A program made the position numbers and the translations under genes. From the NCBI GenBank assembly GCA_964599915.1, contig CAZRHR010000063.1, positions 1 through 15,681 on the forward strand: DNA of 15,681 nucleotides, given 5' to 3'. The notes beneath the pieces are model-generated. The model ran no database searches, had not been told where the DNA came from, and saw only the letters and a program-made list of their open reading frames with translations. Shown in pieces: positions 7,805-13,525 of this stretch. The first letter of the stretch is position 1; every line of letters begins with the position of its first letter. Origin of the DNA: CAZRHR01 sp964599915 (lineage in GTDB: Bacteria; Bacteroidota; Bacteroidia; CAIKAF01).

Positions 7805-8761
7805 ATGGAGGAATTGAGTTGGCTGCTGGTTTTTAACCCACAGTCTGGCGGAAAGCCAAAGCAACAGGAAAAGGTACTTTCACGTATCACCAAAGCGTTG
7901 GAGCAAATGCGTATTCGCTTCGACTTGTTAAAAACGGAGGGTCCGGGCGATGCGCGCACCCGCGTTCGTGAAGCCATTGTAATTGGCGGGCGCCGCAAAA
8001 TTTTGGTTGCAGGTGGAGATGGAACCTTGCATGAGGTGGTAAATGGTATTTTTGATGCTGAACCTAAGGTGAATGCGCAGGACGTAACCCTTGGCTGCAT
8101 TCCTGTGGGCTCTGGCAACGATTGGGTGAAAACCATAGACATTCCCACCGATATTGAGGCCGCCGCTAAGTCCTTGAAATTGGGGAATTACTTTTTCCAA
8201 GATGTTGGGCTCATTGAGTTTGAAGGCCCCGAAGGCACAGAGTTCAGACATTTTATCAATATTGCAGGCATTGGCTTCGATGCAGAAGTAGTTAATACCA
8301 TGCAAGCACGGGTGCGAAAAGGAAAATCACCCGGGTCATACCATGCCCATATCACGAAGAATTTATTGAAATACAAAGCTGCCCCTATGCGCATTTTCGT
8401 GGACGGGGAACTTTGGGAAGATACCTCCGTTTTTTCCATTGCCGCGGGTATTTGTCGCTACAATGGGAATGGCATGTTGCCTCTACCGGATGCCATTCCG
8501 GACGATGGCGAATTGGACATGACCCTTATTAAAGCCATTTCTCCCATGCAGGTGGTTTGGCATAAAGGAAAATTATATGATGGCTCTTTTACAGAACTAC
8601 CCTTCATCCGACAAGTGCAAGGGCATACCTTTCGCTTTGAATCAGATGTTCCTGTAAAAGTAGAGGCCGATGGGGAACTTTTAGGACATTTACCAGCTAC
8701 TATAAGTCTGCGGCATCGGAATTTACGCATTATATCCACCCTGAAAAACCGAACAGAGTAA
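7805..8761 (+). CDS. Diacylglycerol/sphingosine kinase family lipid kinase (YegS/DgkB-like)
   Basis: This 318-residue soluble enzyme of the DAGK catalytic family phosphorylates a lipid hydroxyl group with ATP. The sequence shows the N-terminal NPQSGG (11-16), the nucleotide loop VAGGDGTLHEVVNG (68-81), PVGSGNDW (100-107), and the C-terminal DDGELDM (233-239) and VEADGELL (286-293) motifs, in the family's order and at full length. Known members act on diacylglycerol, undecaprenol, phosphatidylglycerol or sphingoid bases, and motifs alone do not separate these. The fatty acid hydroxylase downstream and the presence of sphingolipids in many Bacteroidota make a sphingoid or ceramide substrate worth considering, but that is inference. 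It follows the propeller gene by 9 nt and precedes holA by 41 nt. Confidence 0.93.
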   Translation: MEELSWLLVFNPQSGGKPKQQEKVLSRITKALEQMRIRFDLLKTEGPGDARTRVREAIVIGGRRKILVAGGDGTLHEVVNGIFDAEPKVNAQDVTLGCIPVGSGNDWVKTIDIPTDIEAAAKSLKLGNYFFQDVGLIEFEGPEGTEFRHFINIAGIGFDAEVVNTMQARVRKGKSPGSYHAHITKNLLKYKAAPMRIFVDGELWEDTSVFSIAAGICRYNGNGMLPLPDAIPDDGELDMTLIKAISPMQVVWHKGKLYDGSFTELPFIRQVQGHTFRFESDVPVKVEADGELLGHLPATISLRHRNLRIISTLKNRTE

Positions 8762-8802
8762 GCGTGTAGCTATTTCTCCTTCGGATTTTGCAAATTTGAC
8801 CT

Positions 8803-9837
8803 ATGGAACAAAGTATCCGGGCTACCTTAAGAGATCTTCAGCAGGGAAAATGGCCCTCAGTCCTTTTTCTTACGGGCACGGAAACCTATTTTATAGACCA
8901 AGCCGTGGAGCTGGCGGAGGATAAAATTCTTTCTGAGGATGAAAAGGCTTTCAATTACAACGTGATTTATGGGCCTGATGCTTCCGTGGAGGGTTTGGTT
9001 TCCATAGCCAGAAGCTATCCAATGATGGCCGAAAAAAGGGTTTTAATCTTGAAGGAAGCCCAAATGTTCAAGGACCTTGAAAAACTTGAACTTTATTGCA
9101 AACAACCCGTGGCCAACACCATTTTTGTGGTGGTTTACCGTGGCAAAAAACTGGACAAGAAAAAGAATTTTACCAAAAATTTATTGGCTCATCCACAGGT
9201 AGTGGTAGCCAATGCTGATCCACTTAGCGAAAATGATTTGGTCAGCTACATGACCCAAATAGGACTGGATGCGGGTATACGACTTCACCCTAAAGCCTGT
9301 TATGCGCTGAAGGAATTGTTGGGCGATGATCTGGAAAAAATGAGCCGTGAGATTCAAAAAATGGCTTTGGCCTTGCCTCCCGGTGCAGAAGTTCAGCTCC
9401 AAGAAGTAGCCGATCAAGTGGGGATGAGCAGGTCGTATAATGTATTTGAATTACCCAATATCCTTGCTTCCGGAAACAAGCAAAAGGTTTATCGAATGGT
9501 GCTTCACATGAATCGAAACCCCAACCAATATCCTTTTCCTTTAATCATTACCGGCTTGTACACTTTCTTTTCTAAACTCTTAAGTTTTTACGGTGCCAGA
9601 AACGAAAACGAATTGCGAAAAAAGAGAAATGAACCTTTGTTAGACCCATATAAGGAGGCTAGGGTATTCGACCGACAAGAAATGGACCTAGCGCTCAAAA
9701 TGTTTTCCTTGGAAAAAACCAAGCGAAATCTGCTCCTGTTGGCAGAATATGACGTAAAATTTAAAGGTGTCCAAAACGAAGCCGGAACCGGCCAAGGCAG
9801 CCTAATGAAGGAAATAATTTTTAATTTAATGCGATGA
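8803..9837 (+). CDS. holA: DNA polymerase III delta subunit
   Basis: This 344-residue clamp-loader subunit opens the beta sliding clamp so that it can be placed on primed DNA. The N-terminal part has the typical LFLTGTETYFIDQAV (21-35), the conserved YPMMAEKRVLILKEA (72-86), an AAA+-like fold without a working Walker A, and the domain II motif LLGDDLEKMSREIQKM (172-187). The helical collar domain follows (about 210-344). The length agrees with the family (about 330-350). The gene overlaps the next one: its TGA stop shares bases with the ATG at 9834 (ATGA), so the two are probably translated in a coupled way. It begins 41 nt after the lipid kinase gene, with no convincing promoter in the gap. 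Confidence 0.95.
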   Translation: MEQSIRATLRDLQQGKWPSVLFLTGTETYFIDQAVELAEDKILSEDEKAFNYNVIYGPDASVEGLVSIARSYPMMAEKRVLILKEAQMFKDLEKLELYCKQPVANTIFVVVYRGKKLDKKKNFTKNLLAHPQVVVANADPLSENDLVSYMTQIGLDAGIRLHPKACYALKELLGDDLEKMSREIQKMALALPPGAEVQLQEVADQVGMSRSYNVFELPNILASGNKQKVYRMVLHMNRNPNQYPFPLIITGLYTFFSKLLSFYGARNENELRKKRNEPLLDPYKEARVFDRQEMDLALKMFSLEKTKRNLLLLAEYDVKFKGVQNEAGTGQGSLMKEIIFNLMR

Positions 9838-10259
9838 AACTGCAATATTGGTTGGTCAAATCCGAGCCCTTTAAATATAGCTGGGAGCAATTTCTCGCCG
9901 ATGGCAAAACTTTTTGGGATGGCGTAAGGAACTATCAAGCCCGAAACAACCTGCGCGCTATGAAACTTGGCGATGTGGCCTTTTTTTATCACAGCAATGA
10001 AGGCTTACATATTGTTGGGATGGCAGAAGTGATTCGTGAAGCTTATCCCGATCCCACCATCAATGATCCTACCTGGGTAGCTGTAGATTTAAAACCCATC
10101 GCCACATTTACCCATCCGGTTTCTCTTGCTACCTTAAAAGCAGACCCATTACTCCAGCAAATGGCCTTGGTAAAACAGGGGCGCTTGAGCGTTTGTCCTG
10201 TGACAGAAGCAGAATTTGATCGCATCGTTGTATTAGGTAAACCCGTGTTTTTTCCGTAA
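9834..10259 (+). CDS. EVE domain protein (THYN1-like)
   Basis: This 141-residue protein consists almost entirely of an EVE domain, a PUA-like fold. Diagnostic stretches are YWLVKSEPFKYSW (5-17), FWDGVRNYQARNNLR (27-41), MKLGDVAFFYHS (43-54) with G62 M63 A64, and the C-terminal QGRLSVCPV (115-123). EVE domains hold an aromatic cage that binds modified bases, including 5-methylcytosine-type DNA or modified RNA. In bacteria they are often fused to or placed near restriction enzymes. Here the neighbours are replication and lipid genes, and no nuclease or methylase is seen, so a housekeeping role is more likely than defence. Its ATG overlaps the holA stop. The ligand cannot be deduced from the sequence. 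Confidence 0.93.
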   Translation: MKLQYWLVKSEPFKYSWEQFLADGKTFWDGVRNYQARNNLRAMKLGDVAFFYHSNEGLHIVGMAEVIREAYPDPTINDPTWVAVDLKPIATFTHPVSLATLKADPLLQQMALVKQGRLSVCPVTEAEFDRIVVLGKPVFFP

Positions 10260-10268
10260 TTTTTGCCT

Positions 10269-10898
10269 ATGGCAGAAAGGTACTTAAAACCAAAGCAAGC
10301 TCCTGTTTTTGCTCATCCAATGCTCGAAAAGCTTGCGCAATCGTCTTTACGAAGCATACTTTTGTTGGACACCGTACTTGTCTTCTTTTTTATTTGGGCG
10401 GGTTTTTACTGGGGAAACTTACAACCTATTCAACTCTTCGGAATACTTATAGGTTTGGTCATATGGACTTTATTGGAGTACTTGCTTCACCGCTTTGCCT
10501 TTCATTACGAACCTAAGTCAGAACAGGTGAAAAAGCGATTGTATCCATTGCATGCCTTTCATCATGATTATCCGGCAGATAAGGACCACCTTTTTATGCC
10601 ACCATTGGCCAATGTGATCATTACCTTTACATTATTTGGGTTAAGCTTTTTGGTTTTGGGTCCTTTGGCTTGGTTTTTTACAGCTGGACTCATTTTGGGC
10701 TATATGATGTATAGCACCATGCATTACGCCATACACACGATAAAGCCTCCTTTCCCATTTCTAAAGGTTTTATGGCGTAACCACCAATTGCATCACCATC
10801 GCTTTCCCGATAGGGCTTTTGGCGTTTCCTCTCCATTTTGGGATATCGTACTTGGCACAAAACCCCCAAAATCTGCGACCGATCGCCCTACGAAATAA
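10269..10898 (+). CDS. Sterol desaturase/fatty acid hydroxylase family membrane protein
   Basis: This 209-residue integral membrane di-iron enzyme has the family's spaced histidine boxes: LLHRFAFH (72-79), HAFHH (95-99), HYAIH (152-156) and HQLHHHRFP (172-180), followed by FGVSSPFWDIVLGT (184-197). About four hydrophobic segments flank them. The pattern is closest to fatty acid 2-hydroxylase (FA2H/Scs7), which hydroxylates the fatty acyl chain of ceramides, but the fused cytochrome b5 domain of the eukaryotic enzymes is missing. Members of the family also act on carotenoids, sterols and other lipids. I chose the ATG at 10269 rather than an in-frame TTG six bases earlier. It follows the EVE gene by 9 nt and ends the six-gene plus-strand run. 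No terminator is evident, but a new promoter lies just beyond. Confidence 0.9.
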   Translation: MAERYLKPKQAPVFAHPMLEKLAQSSLRSILLLDTVLVFFFIWAGFYWGNLQPIQLFGILIGLVIWTLLEYLLHRFAFHYEPKSEQVKKRLYPLHAFHHDYPADKDHLFMPPLANVIITFTLFGLSFLVLGPLAWFFTAGLILGYMMYSTMHYAIHTIKPPFPFLKVLWRNHQLHHHRFPDRAFGVSSPFWDIVLGTKPPKSATDRPTK

Positions 10899-10914
10899 AA
10901 ATGGCTTTTAACAT

Positions 10915-10942
10915 TTGATTAAATGAGAAACGGCTAACTTAG
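10915..10942 (+). promoter_or_regulatory. Predicted promoter of the glycine-rich protein gene
   Basis: TTG at 10915-10917 and TAACTTAG at 10935-10942 are separated by 17 nt, a match to TTG-N(17-23)-TAnnTTTG with one mismatch. The ATG lies 19 nt after the -7 box, the same distance as at the rhomboid promoter. Confidence 0.5.
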
Positions 10943-10961
10943 TAGGAACAATAGTAAGTGT

Positions 10962-12515
10962 ATGCGTTTCAACATCGTTCCGTTTTTGTTTGTTTTGGTG
11001 TCTTTTGGGGGATGGGTGAGGGCCCAGAATGTAGGAATTGGCACACAGAATCCACACCCCTCAGCTCGGCTGGATGTTTCGGCCAATAACGCGGGATTAC
11101 TGATTCCTCGCCTCAGCGCCTCCGAAATGCAGGCCATTGTGAATCCAGCCAATGGTTTACAAATTTACAACACCACCAACCAATGTTTGATGATGTATTT
11201 TCCTCAAACCGGTTGGAAATCTGTAACCTGCGATTGCGCGCAATTCCCCAACCCACAATTTACAACCACACCGACGGTCTTAACCGTAGGTCAACCCATT
11301 CAGTTTACCCCCAGCCATGCTGGAGGGCAGTACCAGTGGCAGTTTAGTGGTGGAAACCCGGCCACCTCTACCAGCGCAACACCAACTGTCGTTTTTTCTA
11401 ATCCAGGCCCCATTACCGCACGCCTCAGGGTTACAGATGTTTTTGGCTGTGCTGATTCCAGCCTACAAACGCTACAGGTCTTAAATTGTGTTCCCGGAGC
11501 ACTGAATGCTGCATTTACGTTTTCTCCCACCACTGTGAGTGTTGGTTCCACGGTTACTTTTACCCCAACCATGGGTTCCAGTGTGAACCATCAATGGAGT
11601 TTTGCATCTGGCGCTACAAGCACCAGCACCTTAGTTACACCTACGACTTCCTGGTCTGCCACAGGGTCATTTACCGTAATTCATACGATCACCGATCCTG
11701 CCAATGGATGCACCGATGCAGATACGGTACAAATTACGGTGGTCAATTGTCCCTCTGGTAGCCAAACTTTTACTTTTAGCGGTGGCGCCCAAACTTTTCA
11801 AGTGCCCGCTTGTGTATCCAGCATTACCGTTGAAGCTTTTGGCGCGCAAGGTGGCGCACCCGGAGGCAATTCGGTCAGTGGAAGAGGTGCACGGGTTCAA
11901 GCAACTTTACAGGTGGTAGGAGGTTCAACTTTACAAGTGAATGTGGGAGGACAGGGTGCTTTATCGGCTGGCGGCTGGAATGGCGGTGGAAATGGAAACA
12001 GTGTAGCCAGCAGTTCCTATCGTGGATGGGGTGGAGGAGGAGCCTCAGACATTAGGTCGGGCGGTACAGCCTTGGCCAATCGAATCCTTGTGGCTGGTGG
12101 CGGTGGCGGTTACGGAACCAATCACACAAGCAATGCGAGCAATTTTTATGGAGGGGCAGGCGGCCAAAATGGTGCGGTAGGAACATGCGGTGATTGTACC
12201 GGCGGTTGTACACCCGCGGGCGGAGGCACGCAATCTGCGGGTGGCACTGCGGCGTCTGGACCAAATTTACAAGGTACACCCGGTCCGGGTAGTTTAGGAC
12301 AAGGAGGTAACGCAGGGGCCACCAGCAGTGGTTACTTCGGCGGTGGCGGCGGCGGCGGTGGATATTATGGTGGTGGGGCAAGCATCGGCTGTGGCAGCAA
12401 CACTTCAGGAGGTGGAGCAGGTGGTTCTAGTTGGGTAAATCCTACGGGCTCTTCCGGAGTGACCATTTCCGCGGACCAACGCAGTGGAAATGGACAAATT
12501 GTTATTTCTTGGTAA
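10962..12515 (+). CDS. Secreted protein with two PKD-like domains and an ALK-type glycine-rich domain
   Basis: This 517-residue protein has a signal peptide (1-22, ending WVRAQ). A Bacteroidota surface-protein opening follows (NVGIGTQNP at 23-31, SARLDVSANNAGLLIPRLS at 34-52, GLQIYNT at 65-71), then a Cys pair at 90 and 92. Two PKD-like Ig domains lie at about 95-176 and 178-263. The rest (about 264-517) is a glycine-rich domain like that of ALK/LTK receptors (Pfam Gly_rich, PF12810). Its marks are ITVEAFGAQGGAPGG (288-302), GGGGASDIRSGG (357-368), NRILVAGGGGG (373-383), a run of eight Gly (460-467), and a final GNGQIVISW. The protein is probably on the cell surface. No type IX C-terminal sorting domain follows, which is unusual for such a protein, so the export route is unclear. 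The function may be adhesion or structural, which is inference. It has its own predicted promoter. Confidence 0.87.
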   Translation: MRFNIVPFLFVLVSFGGWVRAQNVGIGTQNPHPSARLDVSANNAGLLIPRLSASEMQAIVNPANGLQIYNTTNQCLMMYFPQTGWKSVTCDCAQFPNPQFTTTPTVLTVGQPIQFTPSHAGGQYQWQFSGGNPATSTSATPTVVFSNPGPITARLRVTDVFGCADSSLQTLQVLNCVPGALNAAFTFSPTTVSVGSTVTFTPTMGSSVNHQWSFASGATSTSTLVTPTTSWSATGSFTVIHTITDPANGCTDADTVQITVVNCPSGSQTFTFSGGAQTFQVPACVSSITVEAFGAQGGAPGGNSVSGRGARVQATLQVVGGSTLQVNVGGQGALSAGGWNGGGNGNSVASSSYRGWGGGGASDIRSGGTALANRILVAGGGGGYGTNHTSNASNFYGGAGGQNGAVGTCGDCTGGCTPAGGGTQSAGGTAASGPNLQGTPGPGSLGQGGNAGATSSGYFGGGGGGGGYYGGGASIGCGSNTSGGGAGGSSWVNPTGSSGVTISADQRSGNGQIVISW

Positions 12516-12651
12516 TTGGGGGCTTCTACATTTACAGAAATTTTGCAATGTCCTTATGCATAATCTATTAAGAAACTCTTTTCATGCGATTTGGTTGAGG
12601 ATTTACGTCCATTTGTTGGATTGCCATTTAAAGGCATTGAATTGCCCCCAA
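12516..12651. repeat. Widely spaced 8-bp inverted repeat in a convergent intergenic gap
   Basis: TTGGGGGC (12516-12523) and GCCCCCAA (12644-12651) are exact inverted copies that bracket nearly the whole gap between the glycine-rich gene and the convergent LprI-like gene. A small hairpin (TGCC/GGCA around 12622-12637) lies inside. The copies are 120 nt apart and short, so chance is possible. The gap shows no T-rich terminator. Confidence 0.3.
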
Positions 12652-12653
12652 GT

Positions 12654-13040
12654 TTAATAAACGTTTACGCTACCGGCACAAACATCACCTTCCTTAATCC
12701 CTTTTTTCCATACCATAAGCGCTTTAATGCGATCTTGGGTAAGTTCTTCCAGATACAAAAAAATACACAGGTAAATCACATTGCTTTCGATAGGTTCAGG
12801 GTATCTTGCTTTTACCATAGCATTTCGATAATACAACCAAATGTGCTGTGATTTTTTTAGATTTTGTACAAATATGGTGTCATTCCGATATTCATGTAGG
12901 ATTTCGAAGTAGAGCTTTTTCATTGATCGATGGGTCCTTTGATAGGACTCGCCGGCAGATATCTCTAGTTCCATCTGGCATTGAGAAAATCCAGAAGTAG
13001 TTTGAAAAGTGAAGGCGAAAATTAAAAACAGTCTTAACAT
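12654..13040 (-). CDS. LprI-like (DUF1311) small secreted protein
   Basis: This 128-residue protein has a signal peptide (about 1-20, MLRLFLIFAF to GFSQ) and one small helical domain. The marks fit the lysozyme inhibitor LprI-like family (DUF1311): CQMELE after the signal peptide, a helical middle with FVQNLKKSQHIWLYYRNA (57-74), then LYLEELTQDRIKALMVW (95-111) and the final GIKEGDVCAGS (114-124). Cysteines lie at 21, 92 and 121. Some LprI-like proteins inhibit lysozyme, but for most members no function is known. The residue before Cys21 is Gln, so it lacks a standard lipobox and is more likely periplasmic or secreted than a lipoprotein. I chose the ATG at 13040 because the signal peptide starts there; an upstream ATG at 13079 would add 13 residues. 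The gene is convergent with the glycine-rich gene and has no close partner. Confidence 0.75.
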   Translation of the reverse strand: MLRLFLIFAFTFQTTSGFSQCQMELEISAGESYQRTHRSMKKLYFEILHEYRNDTIFVQNLKKSQHIWLYYRNAMVKARYPEPIESNVIYLCIFLYLEELTQDRIKALMVWKKGIKEGDVCAGSVNVY

Positions 13041-13172
13041 GGGGGAAAGGTTTAGGTGGATGGGTTTGGGGTAAAACAAACAACTATTTTCATGAATGCG
13101 TAATCTTCTGTAAGTTAGAAGAAAACTGAAAAAGTCTGTTGGTCAATAGGTGTGTTGGTGGAAAAATATCAC

Positions 13173-13202
13173 AAAAAAAAACAGAGCCTAAGCTCTGTTT
13201 TT
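13173..13202 (-). terminator. Rho-independent terminator of tRNA-Lys
   Basis: A perfect stem ACAGAGC (13181-13187) with GCTCTGT (13192-13198) around a 4-nt loop is extended by A-T pairs on both sides. On the minus strand it ends in a nine-T run. It begins 2 nt after the tRNA 3' end. The A-T flanks make it close to symmetric, so it could work in both directions. Confidence 0.87.
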
Positions 13203-13203
13203 G

Positions 13204-13276
13204 TGAACCCTCCGGGGCTCGAACCCGGGACCCCAACATTAAAAGTGTTGTGCTCTACCAACTGAGCTAAGAGTTC
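13204..13276 (-). tRNA. tRNA-Lys (anticodon UUU)
   Basis: A complete 73-nt cloverleaf reads on the minus strand. The acceptor stem GAACTCT pairs with AGGGTTC (one T-G), followed by discriminator A. The D arm is TTAGCTCAG with GTTGGTAGAGC, the anticodon loop is CTTTTAA (anticodon TTT), and the T arm is CCCGGGTTCGAGCCCCGG. CCA is not encoded. It has both a consensus promoter and a terminator, so it is a single-gene transcript. Confidence 0.96.
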
Positions 13277-13294
13277 ATCTCCTGTTTGGGGTTG

Positions 13295-13326
13295 CAAATG
13301 TAAATTGATTCCTGACTTTTCCCAAA
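13295..13326 (-). promoter_or_regulatory. Consensus promoter of tRNA-Lys
   Basis: On the minus strand TTTG (13326-13323) is followed by a 20-nt spacer and TACATTTG (13302-13295). Both boxes match the Bacteroidota consensus TTG-N(17-23)-TAnnTTTG exactly. The tRNA begins 18 nt after the -7 box. This is the best promoter match in the window. Confidence 0.75.
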
Positions 13327-13448
13327 TATTTGAGGGAAAAATTATGTGGTTATCGTAAAAATATCTGTTCATCAGGGGAAAAGATTATCTATCCGAAGAA
13401 ATCATATCCTGAATTATGGCATTATCGTCTAGAACAGCAGGAATAAAT

Positions 13449-13456
13449 TAATTTTG
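13449..13456 (+). promoter_or_regulatory. -7 promoter element (TAATTTTG) of the OmpA-family gene
   Basis: TAATTTTG matches TAnnTTTG exactly. No TTG -33 box is seen 17-23 nt upstream. If used, the leader to the ATG at 13524 would be about 60 nt, which would leave an upstream ATG at 13488 inside the leader. Confidence 0.45.
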
Positions 13457-13525
13457 TTTAATCATACTGAAATCAGGACCTTTTTCGTTGATCATTACCC
13501 TCTATCATATCCTTTGTTTAATCAT
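13453..13525 (+). repeat. 13-bp direct repeat in the OmpA-family gene leader
   Basis: TTTGTTTAATCAT occurs at 13453-13465 and again at 13513-13525, exactly 60 bp apart. The first copy overlaps the predicted -7 box, and the second runs into the start codon at 13524. It may be a duplicated leader or a regulator site; coincidence in AT-rich DNA is possible. Confidence 0.45.

Noticed and set aside
8785..8803. CAAATTTG as a promoter box for holA
   Set aside because: The first position does not match TAnnTTTG, no TTG lies upstream at the right distance, and it is only 4 nt from the start codon.
9834..10259. EVE-domain protein as part of a defence island
   Set aside because: No nuclease, methylase or mobile element lies nearby; the flanking genes are core replication and lipid genes.
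12045..12381. Long minus-strand frames inside the glycine-rich gene
   Set aside because: They arise from the GGN-rich coding sequence and have no start signals or family features; the plus-strand protein is well supported.
12591..12851. Plus-strand 86-codon frame
   Set aside because: Most of it is antisense to the LprI-like gene, whose protein has clear family motifs; no signal or family in the frame.
13169..13372. Minus-strand 67-codon frame containing AQLVEHNTFNVGVPGSSPG
   Set aside because: It is the translation of the tRNA-Lys gene, a familiar false gene in annotations.
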